64,000 nucleotides of DNA, from the NCBI RefSeq assembly GCF_900461555.1, contig NZ_UGOX01000001.1:1377501-1441500 (forward strand). Reading direction: 5' to 3'. Positions within the stretch are counted from its first letter, which is position 1; every line of letters begins with the position of its first letter. Below, piece by piece: positions 1 to 9,472 of the stretch. The translations under genes and the position numbers were made by a program. Under the pieces are notes generated by a model. It made no database searches and had not been told where the DNA came from. It saw only the letters and a list, made by a program, of their open reading frames with translations. Source of the DNA: Legionella quinlivanii (GTDB taxonomy: Bacteria > Pseudomonadota > Gammaproteobacteria > Legionellales > Legionellaceae).

Positions 1-441
1 GACATTTGCAAGGCACTGGCTGCCGGAGCTGATACAGTAATGCTGGGCGGGATGTTTGCAGGTACCGAAGAATCTCCTGGTGAAATTGAACTGTATCAGG
101 GCAGAACCTATAAAAGTTACCGCGGAATGGGATCAATCGGTGCAATGTCTCAGGCACAGGGTTCTAGTGACAGATATTTTCAGGATGCGAGCCAGGGAGC
201 TGAGAAACTGGTTCCTGAAGGTATTGAAGGCCGTGTTCCCTATAAAGGGCCAGTGCAAACAATTATTCAACAAATGATGGGTGGTTTGCGTTCCTGCATG
301 GGGTATACCGGATGTCAGACAATTCAAAGCTTGCATGAAAATGCCCGATTTATTGAAGTGACTAATGCAGGTATGCGGGAATCTCATGTGCATAATGTGA
401 GCATAACTAAACAAGCACCTAACTACCAGGTGGATAATTAA
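1..441 (+). CDS. guaB: IMP dehydrogenase, C-terminal part (cut by window start)
   Basis: The window opens inside this gene; 146 codons and the stop are present, read in frame from base 1. IMP dehydrogenase oxidises IMP to XMP with NAD+, the committed step of GMP synthesis. The visible part carries the end of the barrel (ADTVMLGG followed by [10 protein letters not shown]), the flap-region sequence YRGMGS, and the EGRVPYKG stretch typical of the family C-terminus. The stop lies 3 bases before guaA, so the two genes are almost certainly co-transcribed and encode consecutive steps from IMP to GMP. The N-terminal part and the CBS domains lie outside the window. Confidence 0.96.
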   Translation, partial: DICKALAAGADTVMLGGMFAGTEESPGEIELYQGRTYKSYRGMGSIGAMSQAQGSSDRYFQDASQGAEKLVPEGIEGRVPYKGPVQTIIQQMMGGLRSCMGYTGCQTIQSLHENARFIEVTNAGMRESHVHNVSITKQAPNYQVDN

Positions 442-444
442 AAA

Positions 445-2016
445 ATGAGTTCTATTAAACGGCAACCTATTCTCATACTCGATTTTGGTTCACAGTACAC
501 CCAGCTTATCGCCCGCCGAGTCCGCGAGATCGGCGTGTATTGTGAAATTCACCCTTATGATTTGTCACAGGATGAGTTTTTGAAATTATCTCCCTGTGGC
601 CTGATTCTTTCAGGTGGACCGTCTACCGTTACTGAAGTAGAAACACCTTCTGCGCCTTCCTGGGTTTATGATTGTAATCTTCCTTTATTGGGTATTTGCT
701 ATGGAATGCAAACAATGGCAGCTCAACTGGGTGGAGAGGTTCAATCCTCTTCGTTACGTGAATATGGCTATGCGGAGCTACGTTTGCATGGTCATAGCCA
801 ACTGCTCAGTAATATTGAGGACAGAACGACAGAGAATGGTGATGCCTTACTGGATGTCTGGATGAGTCATGGAGACAAGGTGAGCCGTCTTCCTCCCGGG
901 TTTGAAGTGATCTGTGAAACCAGCAATGCGCCAATTGCCGGCATGGCTGACGAATCCCGGCACTGGTATGGTCTGCAATTTCATCCGGAAGTCACTCATA
1001 CTTTGCAGGGCTTAAGAATTTTAAAACGTTTTATACTGGAAATTTGTAAGGCCAGTTCGGATTGGACTCCGGGTAATATCATAGAGCGATCAATTGAAGT
1101 GATTCGCGAAAAAGTGGGCAATGATGAGGTATTGCTTGGCCTTTCTGGCGGAGTGGATTCTTCGGTAGTTGCTGCTTTACTCCACAAAGCGATTGGTGAC
1201 CAGCTGACTTGTGTGTTTGTTGATACAGGATTGCTGCGCTTAAACGAGTCCGAGCAGGTAATGGCTATGTTTGCCAGACACATGGGCATTCGGGTCATTG
1301 CTGTCAATGCGGAAGAGCGGTTTTTACAAGCATTGGAAGGGGTTGATTGTCCCGAGAAAAAACGAAAAATTATTGGCCGTACCTTTATTGAAGTATTTGA
1401 TGACGAAGCAAGCCGCATTCCAGGTGTGAAATGGCTTGCACAGGGTACTATTTATCCTGATGTCATTGAATCAGCCGCGACAAAAGGGGCTTCTGCTGTT
1501 ATCAAATCTCATCATAATGTGGGCGGACTTCCTGAAACTCTGAATCTTAAACTTATCGAACCCATTCGTGAGCTTTTTAAAGATGAAGTACGGAAAGTTG
1601 GCCTTGAATTAGGCCTGCCTCATGATATGGTTTTCCGCCATCCCTTTCCAGGCCCCGGGCTTGGCGTGCGGATATTAGGTGCTATAAGAAAAGAATATGC
1701 CGATATTTTACGACAGGCAGATGCCATTTTTATCGAGGAATTGCATCGCGAAAATCTGTATCACAAGGTCAGCCAGGCTTTTGCTGTCTTTTTACCCGTC
1801 AAAAGTGTAGGCGTGATGGGAGATGGGCGCCGTTATGATTTTGTAATTTGTTTGAGGGCGGTGGAAACCATTGATTTCATGACCGCACATTGGGCGCATT
1901 TACCCTGGGAGTTTCTTGCTAAGGTTTCCAACCGTATTATCAATGAAGTAGCAGGGGTTTCGAGAGTAACTTATGACATCTCCGGCAAACCGCCAGCCAC
2001 CATTGAGTGGGAATAA
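445..2016 (+). CDS. guaA: GMP synthase (glutamine-hydrolysing)
   Basis: Converts XMP to GMP using ATP and glutamine in the cytoplasm. The 523-residue length is normal. An N-terminal class I glutamine amidotransferase domain (about 8-200) has the nucleophile Cys85 in GICYGM and the His180/Glu182 pair in QFHPEV. An ATP pyrophosphatase domain follows, with the PP-loop SGGVDSS at 234-240. The C-terminal dimerisation domain ends in the conserved KPPATIEWE. The ATG is 3 bases after guaB, so this is the second gene of a guaB-guaA unit. Its 3' end overlaps the possible start of tadA in another frame. Confidence 0.98.
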   Translation: MSSIKRQPILILDFGSQYTQLIARRVREIGVYCEIHPYDLSQDEFLKLSPCGLILSGGPSTVTEVETPSAPSWVYDCNLPLLGICYGMQTMAAQLGGEVQSSSLREYGYAELRLHGHSQLLSNIEDRTTENGDALLDVWMSHGDKVSRLPPGFEVICETSNAPIAGMADESRHWYGLQFHPEVTHTLQGLRILKRFILEICKASSDWTPGNIIERSIEVIREKVGNDEVLLGLSGGVDSSVVAALLHKAIGDQLTCVFVDTGLLRLNESEQVMAMFARHMGIRVIAVNAEERFLQALEGVDCPEKKRKIIGRTFIEVFDDEASRIPGVKWLAQGTIYPDVIESAATKGASAVIKSHHNVGGLPETLNLKLIEPIRELFKDEVRKVGLELGLPHDMVFRHPFPGPGLGVRILGAIRKEYADILRQADAIFIEELHRENLYHKVSQAFAVFLPVKSVGVMGDGRRYDFVICLRAVETIDFMTAHWAHLPWEFLAKVSNRIINEVAGVSRVTYDISGKPPATIEWE

Positions 2017-2479
2017 AGACCGTTACTGGATGTGGCAAGCCTATGAACAAGCCAGGCTTGCCCAGGCTGCCGGTGAAGTACCTGTGGGGGCCGTACTGGT
2101 ATCCGCAGAAGGCCGGCTCCTGGCATCGGGTCATAATCGAGTAATTACTGACAATGATCCCTGTGCACACGCTGAGATAGTTGTTCTGCGTCATGCCGCT
2201 CGGACAATGAAAAACTACCGTTTAAATCATACTATACTGTATGTCACTCTCGAACCCTGTTGTATGTGCGCAGCGGCCGCTGTTCATGCGCGTATTGACA
2301 GGCTGGTTTTTGCGAGCCGCGACTTCAAAGCGGGAGCTGCTGGAACCCTGCTTAATATTCCGGCTTTGGACTTTTTAAACCATCGTTTAAAAATAGACGA
2401 AGGCATTTTACAGCAAGAATGCTCGGATCTGCTCAGTCAGTTTTTCAAGGAAAAACGAAAACAGTCCACTTTACCTTAA
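1973..2479 (+). CDS. tadA: tRNA-specific adenosine deaminase TadA
   Basis: Deaminates adenosine-34 to inosine in the wobble position of tRNA-Arg(ACG). The zinc site of the cytidine-deaminase fold is intact: His66 and the proton-shuttle Glu68 in AHAEI, and Cys96/Cys99 in the EPCCMC motif. The usual TLEPC context and the later GAAGTL are also present. The longest frame starts at 1973, overlapping guaA by 44 bases. The family's N-terminal YWM motif lies at residues 18-20, so a start at TTG 2003 or nearby is also possible; ATG 2030 would remove part of that helix. The gene ends in a 4-base convergent overlap with the kinase-like gene. Confidence 0.93.
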   Translation: MTSPANRQPPLSGNKDRYWMWQAYEQARLAQAAGEVPVGAVLVSAEGRLLASGHNRVITDNDPCAHAEIVVLRHAARTMKNYRLNHTILYVTLEPCCMCAAAAVHARIDRLVFASRDFKAGAAGTLLNIPALDFLNHRLKIDEGILQQECSDLLSQFFKEKRKQSTLP

Positions 2480-3132
2480 ATCGAAAAACTCTCTACAGCG
2501 AATTGGGGCCCAACTCCGGGGTGAAACTTGTGTTGCATCAAAAACGTTCTCGTGTTTTCCAGGACTAAGCCGAAAGGATCTGCATCTCCATCTAATACCA
2601 GAGAATTAATTCGCGTCTTTAACAAAGAATCAATCATGGGTTGCGTTGTGGATTTAAAATAATCAATTCTTGCCTGTATCGCCTCTTTATTATCATCGGG
2701 ACGTCCGCGCTCCATCAGATTTTTTACCATGGTACTTTCTTTAGCATTTAAGTAAATTAGAGCTGCGGGTTGTCCAAAATATTTAAAGAAATAGTCCAGT
2801 TGTCTGGGATTTCTCGGGAATCCATCAAGAAAGACTGTATTGCTTTTCCAAAGACAGGGCTGTGCTAAAAGCGCTTTAATTACCAGCTTATCGGGAAGTA
2901 ATCCTCCCTTGTTCATAAGAGATTTTAACTCCACTCCCTTGAAAGGCTCATTCTGGAAATGCCTTCTGAACAGATCGCCAGTCGAAATATGAGGAAACTC
3001 CGGAAAGTGTTTTGCCACAGTGGTTTTTCCAGTTGCAGGTCCTCCCATCAAAAGAATGATGTTTGCTGATTTACGAAAAAAGAAGGGGCGCATAAATGAA
3101 TAGATAAATCGGAAAAAAAGAGTTTTTATCAT
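2476..3132 (-). CDS. adenylate-kinase-like nucleotide kinase
   Basis: A 218-residue P-loop kinase. The Walker A loop GGPATGKT is at 30-37, followed by the NMP-binding sequence HISTGDLFRR, the DGFPRNPRQ motif and a short-lid sequence RGRPDD, all typical of adenylate/UMP-CMP kinases. About 23 mostly hydrophobic and basic residues precede the P-loop strand (IKTLFFRFIYSF then RPFFFRK), which ordinary Adk lacks and which could anchor it to a membrane. The lid is short and without Cys, and the C-terminus has no obvious match to canonical Adk. It is probably a paralogue and not the essential adk. The substrate is unknown. Confidence 0.8.
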   Translation of the reverse strand: MIKTLFFRFIYSFMRPFFFRKSANIILLMGGPATGKTTVAKHFPEFPHISTGDLFRRHFQNEPFKGVELKSLMNKGGLLPDKLVIKALLAQPCLWKSNTVFLDGFPRNPRQLDYFFKYFGQPAALIYLNAKESTMVKNLMERGRPDDNKEAIQARIDYFKSTTQPMIDSLLKTRINSLVLDGDADPFGLVLENTRTFLMQHKFHPGVGPQFAVESFSI

Positions 3133-3233
3133 GAGACGATAAAAAGTGCAAACTGTTTAAAATGTTTAAAGAAATCTTAGGAGTCTTTTCTCCTTAGGGA
3201 GAGAGTTAGAGAGTGTTTAACCCAACCCCCACC

Positions 3234-3467
3234 TTAAGTTAAGGACCTTTGTCATTCCCGGGAAGGCGTTGTTGCTTGGATAAAGATAAGTGTACAACAA
3301 ACTGTCTTTGCGAACAAAGTGAAGCAATCCAGATCCTTACTTTATCCAAGTTTCGATCTGGATTGCTTCACTTTGTTCGCAAGGACTACATATTGGTTGC
3401 TTGGTTCTATTTACGCAACAATGCCTGGCGGGCACGACAGTTCAATATACAATTGAGCTTAACTTAA
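3234..3467. repeat. MITE-like palindromic element (complete copy)
   Basis: An apparently non-coding palindrome. Its ends are the perfect 10-bp inverted repeat TTAAGTTAAG (3234-3243) and CTTAACTTAA (3458-3467). Inside them an imperfect pair contains GGCGTTGTTGC on the left and GCAACAATGCC on the right. The core is a perfect 28-bp inverted repeat (3308-3335 and 3355-3382) around a 19-base loop; each arm contains GAAGCAATCCAG or its complement. Copies of the core recur near 9358, 13334, 13568, 60254 and 63977. A small open frame across it is almost certainly not a gene. It could also act as a transcription terminator for its neighbours. Confidence 0.8.
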
Positions 3468-3529
3468 TGGCAGTGTCTCTATCCCTTTTTATGCCCAAGA
3501 CATAAAACAATTCATTGACTGAAGATTAC

Positions 3530-4801
3530 TCAGTTTGAAACCAGCACTTGTGATTGACGTAAGTTAAGCATTACTTTTACTAAACACACAATGAGAGCTA
3601 ATGAGAGACCGATCATTAAATAAGCAAGCATGGCAAGCGGGCTGCCGGTGCTTTGAATAAGCCAGGTAACAATAAAAGGGGCGAAGCCGCCAAATAGCAT
3701 TACGCTAAAGTTGTAGCTGACAGAAATCCCTGTTGTTTGTATAGGATCAGGAAATAAATCAGCAATCATTGGTGCAAAACTCGCCAGGTAAAATCCCATC
3801 AGAGCCGTCATGGTGATCTGAATCAGCGCAAATAATGCGATCTGATGAACAAGCATCAGGTAACTATAAAGAGGAAATGCCAGTATCAATTGACATGACA
3901 AGGACAAGATCGCCAGTGTCACAGGATTGATGCGATCAGCCAGCTTACCGCCAAAAAAGATACTGATTAAACCGGCGCATAATCCGATGAAACAACAGAA
4001 ATAAGCTTCATTCAGAGAAAAATGCAAATATAAATGGGCATAAGTGGGCATGTAATTAATAATCAGATAAAGTGGAACGGACGCTCCGGCAACCAATCCC
4101 ATTCCGCAGATGATATTAAAAGGCGGCAGATCGCCCAATTTTGGATTTAAAGGATTCTTTTCGATAAGAGAGCTGGCAGAGTGTTTAAACGTTTTTCTTA
4201 ATAATATTCCAACCGGCATAATCAGTAAGCCAAGCAAAAAGGGTAAACGCCAGGCCCAGTTTTCAATAGTTTCTGTTGTGTAAAATTCAGTCATCAATAA
4301 GCCGACAACTGTTCCCATTGCAAGCGCCAGCAGTTGGCCAAACATCTGCCAGGAGGAATAAAAGTAACGATTTTTTTCTGGGGCCATCCGGATAAGAAGA
4401 TTAATTGCTGTTCCAAATTCGCCGCTGGTCGCCAGACCTTGCAGCATGCGGGCAATAATTAGGATATAGGTGGCGTAAATGCCAATATCTCGATAGGTTG
4501 GGGTACAGACGATTAGAAATGTCGCGAAAGCCATTAAACTGATAATCACCAGCATTGCTGATTTCGAGCCGTAGCGATCAGCAAATAACCCAAAAATAAG
4601 GCCTCCCAGGGGGCGCAGACAAAAGCTGATGCCAAATGTCGCTGTGGTGGAAAGAAGGGAGCTTAGCGGATCCTGGGAAGGAAAAAATAGCCTGGAGATG
4701 AAAACCAGCATAAAGGAGAAAACTACAAAATCATACCACTCTAATACATTACCAATAATGATGGCTGTCAATTGCCATTTATTCAATCCCTGATGATTCA
4801 T
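3530..4801 (-). CDS. MFS transporter, metabolite:H+ symporter (ProP-like) family
   Basis: A 423-residue inner-membrane protein with about twelve hydrophobic segments. Signatures of the MHS branch of the major facilitator superfamily are clear: GNVLEWYDF in the first helix, RPLGGLIFGLFADRYG in the loop 2-3 region and ARMLQGLATSGEFG near helix 4. Members such as ProP, ShiA and KgtP carry osmolytes or carboxylates with protons. The substrate cannot be read from the sequence. AAGGAT lies upstream of the ATG. The C-terminus is short and lacks the long coiled coil of ProP, which argues against a true osmosensor. The gene is monocistronic by context. Confidence 0.9.
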   Translation of the reverse strand: MNHQGLNKWQLTAIIIGNVLEWYDFVVFSFMLVFISRLFFPSQDPLSSLLSTTATFGISFCLRPLGGLIFGLFADRYGSKSAMLVIISLMAFATFLIVCTPTYRDIGIYATYILIIARMLQGLATSGEFGTAINLLIRMAPEKNRYFYSSWQMFGQLLALAMGTVVGLLMTEFYTTETIENWAWRLPFLLGLLIMPVGILLRKTFKHSASSLIEKNPLNPKLGDLPPFNIICGMGLVAGASVPLYLIINYMPTYAHLYLHFSLNEAYFCCFIGLCAGLISIFFGGKLADRINPVTLAILSLSCQLILAFPLYSYLMLVHQIALFALIQITMTALMGFYLASFAPMIADLFPDPIQTTGISVSYNFSVMLFGGFAPFIVTWLIQSTGSPLAMLAYLMIGLSLALIVCLVKVMLNLRQSQVLVSN

Positions 4802-5025
4802 ATTATCCTTATGACAAGCTAAGTGATGCTTATGGATTAGAACTATTATGACAGTTAAAATGTCTAAATCAATTAATCAGCTAAACTAAGAAGCGCTTAA
4901 TCAGACATGATTTCATCGATTTGCATAAGGCATGATCACGAATTTTTGTTAAATATGACCAAAATTGCATCAGTTTGTGGTATATTTGGGTCCGTTACTC
5001 AAAATTATACGCCATAGGATGTTAT

Positions 5026-5895
5026 ATGCCCTTCACGTCAGAGCCAATTGACACATTGGATATTTATATTAAAAAAGATCTTTCAGATAAAATGGGTAAA
5101 TTTTTTGCAGTTTTGCGAAAGAACTTTACTGAAGATGACGCAAACACTTTATTGACCAACGCCAATGCGCAGGTTAAGCCAGGAGAAATGGTCAATGATC
5201 GAATCGCGATAATTCTCATTAATCAATTTATAAAAGCTGAAAAGGGCATTTCCTATGAACCCAAAGAGTCAGTGAAGAAAGGTGAGGTGAAGGATACGTA
5301 TTTTAATGATAAGGGCGAAAAATACTACCAGGTTAAGCGTTTGGTAAGCCAGCGCTGGAGAGTTGTGTATTTCAAGAGTATGCTGGAAAAATGCAAGCCG
5401 CCTCTTTTACCAGAATCGGAGTCATCATCCCATGCACTTTCTACCCTAAATGAGGCGGAGTCGGCACCCACTTCTACCTGGTCTATTCTTCAGGGTTTCA
5501 AAAACTCTTTAGGAGAGGAATACTCAAAATTATTTGCTCCCAAACCGGCAGAAAAAAGAAAACTTGAGAAAGAAGTGGATGAGTTAAAACGTGAGAATAA
5601 AAAAATCAGAAGCAGCCTTAGGCAAGTGATGGAAAATCTGAATAATCTTAAAGCACAGCATGAGAGTTTGTTGCGAGTGCTAAGTCCCTTGGCTTCCATT
5701 AGTACCTCTTCATCCTGTACTTTGTCTAACATGTCTTCTTCCAGCACGTCTTCTTCAAGTACATCTTCTGAGGATATGCTGACGCTTAATCGGAACCTGC
5801 TGTTCAGCAATTCAGCGTCAGCTGCCATTGAGCCGCCTGGCTTGAGACAGAAGCCGGCTTCCTCGGGTGATTGCTTAATACCTTCATCTCATTAG
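5026..5895 (+). CDS. unknown protein with leucine-zipper coiled coil and Ser-rich tail
   Basis: Not recognised. The frame opens at 4975, but ATG 5026 follows an AGGAT ribosome site and is the likelier start, giving 289 residues. Residues about 1-125 look folded and mixed in charge. A low-complexity segment follows, then a coiled coil at about 180-222. There Leu, Leu, Ile, Val, Leu, Leu and Leu occupy successive heptad positions, preceded by a basic patch (KPAEKRK), much like a bZIP. A Ser/Thr-rich stretch (about 225-250) and a disordered C-terminus complete it. No signal peptide or membrane helix is seen. In a Legionella-type genome this composition suits a translocated effector, but that is inference. 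The stop overlaps the glnD stop. Confidence 0.75.
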   Translation: MPFTSEPIDTLDIYIKKDLSDKMGKFFAVLRKNFTEDDANTLLTNANAQVKPGEMVNDRIAIILINQFIKAEKGISYEPKESVKKGEVKDTYFNDKGEKYYQVKRLVSQRWRVVYFKSMLEKCKPPLLPESESSSHALSTLNEAESAPTSTWSILQGFKNSLGEEYSKLFAPKPAEKRKLEKEVDELKRENKKIRSSLRQVMENLNNLKAQHESLLRVLSPLASISTSSSCTLSNMSSSSTSSSSTSSEDMLTLNRNLLFSNSASAAIEPPGLRQKPASSGDCLIPSSH

Positions 5896-8465
5896 GCTAG
5901 TTCTTTCATTAACAATTCTTTCAGACGCTCTTTTTCCCTGGGCGTCAAATGATTACTGCTGTGGCTGGAGACATAGAAGGTATCCTCAACTCGCTCGCCT
6001 GCAGTTGCAATTTTTGCACCGTGCAACAGAATGCCCAGGCGCGTGAAAATGCGACTTACATGAGCGAGTAACCCTGGCCGGTCAGTGGCTATCAGAAACA
6101 ATCGGGTATGGGTAAGATGACTTTCTTCACTAAAGCTTATCTGTGGAGATAATTTGAAATGAGCCATAGTGCGCGTAATTCTGCGTTTGGAAATCGATGG
6201 AATTTCATTGGCTTTCGCCAATTGTTCAACTAATGCCTGCTGGATGAGATCAATTTTTTCCTTATCAAAAAGTGCCTGATGTTGTTCATCAAGGATAATA
6301 TAGGTATCCAAATCAAACTCATTCTTACAGCTTAGAATCGTTGCTTCCTGTATGGTTGTATGATGGTTGCTTAACACCGTGGTGGTGATTGTAAAGCGTT
6401 CGTCGTGATGAGGCATATAAATGAACACCTCTGTTCCCCCCTCACTGTGATGGGGAAGGATCATGACCAGTGGGTATTCCTTGCACTCAAGGATTGCTTT
6501 AGTGTGCTTGGCAATTATTTTGGGGGATTCATGCAAAAAATAAATACCCTGAAAATTTTCCCATATCCTTTGAGCGCGAGCCGGAAGAATTTTATCTGCA
6601 ATAAGAATTTCCAAAGCCTGTTGTTTGCGCGATTCAATTAAAGCAGATTCATTTGAAAAAGCGCTGGTTTCCAGTAATGCCTGTTTACTGGCTTTATATA
6701 ACTCTTTTAGCAGAGTATCCTTCCAGCTGTTCCATAAAGAAGGATTCGTTCCACAGATATCGGCCACAGTTAAGAGATATAAATAGTCGAGGTAATGGAG
6801 GCTTGGAAGTTTGCTGCTAAAATCCTGGATGGTCTTGGGGTCATAGATATCCTGGCGCTGAGCTGTTTGCGACATTAGCAAGTGATTTTGTACAAGCCAT
6901 ATCAGCAACTCCCGATCATCGTCATCCAGATGGTGATTGATGGCAAACTGATTTGCTTCAAGTGCTCCCAAATCGGAATGATCCCCCCCGCGGCCTTTGG
7001 CGATGTCATGAAAAAATGCGGCTAAATAAATAATTTCCTTTTTTCTGATGGAAGACATTACCGAGCCAGCCAGCGGAAATTTTTGCGAATAAAATGGATT
7101 GAGAAAACGAACAATATTGCGAATGACGTAAAGGGTATGCTGATCGACTGTATATACATGAAAAAGATCATATTGCATCTGCCCTGTGACTGATGCAAAA
7201 CAATCAAGATAATGGCCGAGTACTCCGTAGCGATTCATGTGCTGCAGGGCCTCAAATGGGTTGATTCCTTCCCTGAAAATCGCCATAAAAGCTGACGTGA
7301 CGCTTCTCGTAAGCTTAAACCGTCTGTTCATCAGATAAAGATGCTGACGTATTAATCGAATAGTGCTTGCTCTGACCCCCTGGATATCCGGTTTTTTTGC
7401 GATCCACAGAAAAAGACTGATTAAGGCCTGGGGATGCTGAATAAACACACGGGTATGACGAATTTCAATAAAATTATTGGATAATTGAAAATAATTATCC
7501 AGACGCTGAATTCGTTGCTTTTCATGATGGACAATGGCTTCCGAAAACCATTGAAACAGCATTTCGTTTAGTTCACGATTACGCTTAATTACCGTGAAGT
7601 ATGCTTTCATGAATTGCTCAATTCCGAGTGAGTGGGAATTGTCGGTGAAATTGAAAAGACTGGCTAGCTTAAGCTGATGATCAAAAAGAAGCCGTTCTTC
7701 CTGTTTGCCGGTTATGGCGTGCAGGGCAAAGCGAACGCGCCACAGGAAATGCTGGCAGTTGATTAATTCTTCATATTCCTTATCGGTAAAGAAGCCACAG
7801 CTGATGCCATCGGCCAGTTTTTTGATACCATAATGCCGTTTTCCAATACATAAGAGCATTTGCAAGTCACGAAGAGCTCCAGGACCATGTTTAACATTCG
7901 GCTCGAGATTATATTCTGTTTCGCCATATTTTTTATAACGTGTCTGCTGCTCCTGCATTTTGGCCAGAAAGTAATCTTCGCTAGGCCACATGTGCAGCGG
8001 ATGGGTTTTATATTGTAACTCCTCCATCAGACTGCTTTTACCGCAAAGTAAATGCAAGTCGAGTATGCTGGAGATAACTGTCAGGTCTTTTTGCGCGAGT
8101 TGCGCACAAGCTTCAACTGTCGTAATTTGATGACTGATATTCATTCCTGCATCCCAGCATTCCTGAATGAAGGATTGAGCGCGTTGAACCTCAATTTTAG
8201 ATAATTTTTCTGAATGCAATAACAAGAGATCGATATCAGAATGCAATAGTAACTCTCGTCTTCCATAGCTGCCCAGTGCAACCAGGCAAAACTGATTACT
8301 CAAATGAAGCTTGTTTTTATAGAATAAGCCTATCAGGCTCTGATCAATGAATTTGACCAGTTTTCGGGTAAGATGACCAATATTGGCCTTTTGATAAAAC
8401 TCATTACACAGCTCTTCCCTGAACTGTTTTAATGTTTGCTTTAGAACTGGATTAACGTTCTTCAT
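5892..8465 (-). CDS. glnD: bifunctional uridylyltransferase/uridylyl-removing enzyme GlnD
   Basis: Senses glutamine and adds or removes UMP on PII proteins, controlling nitrogen assimilation. The nucleotidyltransferase motif is GSYGRRELLLHSDIDLLLL, with GSYGR at about 65-69. A central HD domain has FFHDIAKGRGGDHSD near 482-496. Two C-terminal ACT domains are visible, the second starting around LFLIATDRPGLLAH. About 857 residues is slightly shorter than E. coli GlnD. The open frame begins with GTG at 8468, but ATG 8465 directly follows and is preferred. The start lies inside the 3' end of map (about 14 bases), so translation is likely coupled; map-glnD adjacency is common in gamma-proteobacteria. 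Confidence 0.96.
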   Translation of the reverse strand: MKNVNPVLKQTLKQFREELCNEFYQKANIGHLTRKLVKFIDQSLIGLFYKNKLHLSNQFCLVALGSYGRRELLLHSDIDLLLLHSEKLSKIEVQRAQSFIQECWDAGMNISHQITTVEACAQLAQKDLTVISSILDLHLLCGKSSLMEELQYKTHPLHMWPSEDYFLAKMQEQQTRYKKYGETEYNLEPNVKHGPGALRDLQMLLCIGKRHYGIKKLADGISCGFFTDKEYEELINCQHFLWRVRFALHAITGKQEERLLFDHQLKLASLFNFTDNSHSLGIEQFMKAYFTVIKRNRELNEMLFQWFSEAIVHHEKQRIQRLDNYFQLSNNFIEIRHTRVFIQHPQALISLFLWIAKKPDIQGVRASTIRLIRQHLYLMNRRFKLTRSVTSAFMAIFREGINPFEALQHMNRYGVLGHYLDCFASVTGQMQYDLFHVYTVDQHTLYVIRNIVRFLNPFYSQKFPLAGSVMSSIRKKEIIYLAAFFHDIAKGRGGDHSDLGALEANQFAINHHLDDDDRELLIWLVQNHLLMSQTAQRQDIYDPKTIQDFSSKLPSLHYLDYLYLLTVADICGTNPSLWNSWKDTLLKELYKASKQALLETSAFSNESALIESRKQQALEILIADKILPARAQRIWENFQGIYFLHESPKIIAKHTKAILECKEYPLVMILPHHSEGGTEVFIYMPHHDERFTITTTVLSNHHTTIQEATILSCKNEFDLDTYIILDEQHQALFDKEKIDLIQQALVEQLAKANEIPSISKRRITRTMAHFKLSPQISFSEESHLTHTRLFLIATDRPGLLAHVSRIFTRLGILLHGAKIATAGERVEDTFYVSSHSSNHLTPREKERLKELLMKELA

Positions 8466-9216
8466 CACGAAGCGTCAGGATTTCTACCCCGTCATCGGTG
8501 ACCAGCAGGGTATGCTCCCACTGAGCAGACAGGCTGTGATCTTTCGTCACAACCGTCCATTGGTCCGGCAGTAAACGAGTGTGATGCTTACCGATATTTA
8601 CCATTGGCTCAATGGTGAATGTCATGCCCGCTCGTAACATTTCGCCGGTATCGGGAGTTCCATAATGCAGCACCTGCGGGTCCTCATGAAACACTCGACC
8701 GATCCCATGTCCGCAATAGTCCCGCACAACCGAGCAACGGTTTTTTTCAGCATGTTGCTGAATAGCGTATCCAATATCACCCAGGCGAACACCGGGTCTG
8801 ACCATTTCAATGCCAATAAATAAACACTCATAAGCAACCTGGACTACATGACGGGCTTTCACCGAAGGCTGTCCGACAAAAAACATTTTGCTGGTGTCAC
8901 CGTGATAGCCGTCCTTTATAACTGTGACATCAATATTGATAATATCGCCGTTTTTCAGAGCTTTTTTTCCGGGAATACCGTGGCAAACGACATGATTAAT
9001 CGAAGTGCAAATCGACTTTGGAAAACCATTATATCCCAAGGGGGCAGGAATAGCCTGCTGCTCATTGACAATATAGTCATGGCAAATTGTGTTTAATTCA
9101 TCAGTGGTAACCCCTTCTTTCACATAGGGTTCGATCATAGTCAGCACATCAGCGGCCAGTTTCCCGGCGATGCGCATTTTTTGTATCTCTTCAGGTGTTT
9201 TAATGCTTACAGGCAT
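8452..9216 (-). CDS. map: methionine aminopeptidase, type I
   Basis: Removes the initiator methionine from nascent proteins. The 254-residue length and all the metal-site motifs fit type I MetAP: the two Asp in INIDVTVIKDGYHGDTSKMF, the His in GHGIGRVFHE, the Glu in FTIEPMVNIG, and the last Glu in SAQWEHTLLVT. The first gene of a map-glnD unit, it lies upstream of and divergent to the rpsB operon, but a Spy-like gene has been placed between map and rpsB. No strong Shine-Dalgarno sequence is visible before the ATG. Confidence 0.97.
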   Translation of the reverse strand: MPVSIKTPEEIQKMRIAGKLAADVLTMIEPYVKEGVTTDELNTICHDYIVNEQQAIPAPLGYNGFPKSICTSINHVVCHGIPGKKALKNGDIINIDVTVIKDGYHGDTSKMFFVGQPSVKARHVVQVAYECLFIGIEMVRPGVRLGDIGYAIQQHAEKNRCSVVRDYCGHGIGRVFHEDPQVLHYGTPDTGEMLRAGMTFTIEPMVNIGKHHTRLLPDQWTVVTKDHSLSAQWEHTLLVTDDGVEILTLRDEER

Positions 9217-9354
9217 AAGAGGTCCATAAAACGGTTAGAGCGGAATATTCACTGAAATAGTAGCATAAGAATTCAATTTCTACATCATGGATTTAGGGTC
9301 AAAAAGATCTTATTTTGCTGTCGACCTTTGCTTTCACAAAGTTGTAAACGCACG

Positions 9355-9437
9355 CCTTTGCGAGCGTTAGCGAAGCAATTCAGAGCGAGTCTTCTCTAAA
9401 CCCGGTAGTGGATTGCTTCACTTTGTTCGCAATGACG
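9355..9437. repeat. degenerate copy of the palindromic repeat core
   Basis: An imperfect inverted repeat lies in the 256-bp space between map and the Spy-like gene. The left arm (about 9358-9384) contains GAAGCAATTCAG and the right arm (about 9409-9432) GGATTGCTTCACTTTG. It matches the arms of the element at 3308-3382 with several mismatches. No gene was seen in the rest of this gap, which should carry the map promoter. Confidence 0.7.
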
Positions 9438-9472
9438 ACGCACTTGATATTAATTAAGATTTATTTCAGAAT

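Noticed and set aside
133-465. 110-residue minus-strand frame opposite guaB
   Set aside because: It lies wholly opposite well-conserved guaB/guaA coding sequence, has no ribosome site and no recognisable motif.
3249-3467. 72-residue open frame across the palindrome
   Set aside because: Its sequence is the translated repeat (the CLCEQSEAIQ type seen when such palindromes are translated); similar frames appear in the other copies.
5490-5828. 112-residue minus-strand frame opposite the coiled-coil gene
   Set aside because: It arises from the low-complexity Ser-rich coding region read backwards; the plus-strand gene has the better ribosome site and heptad pattern.
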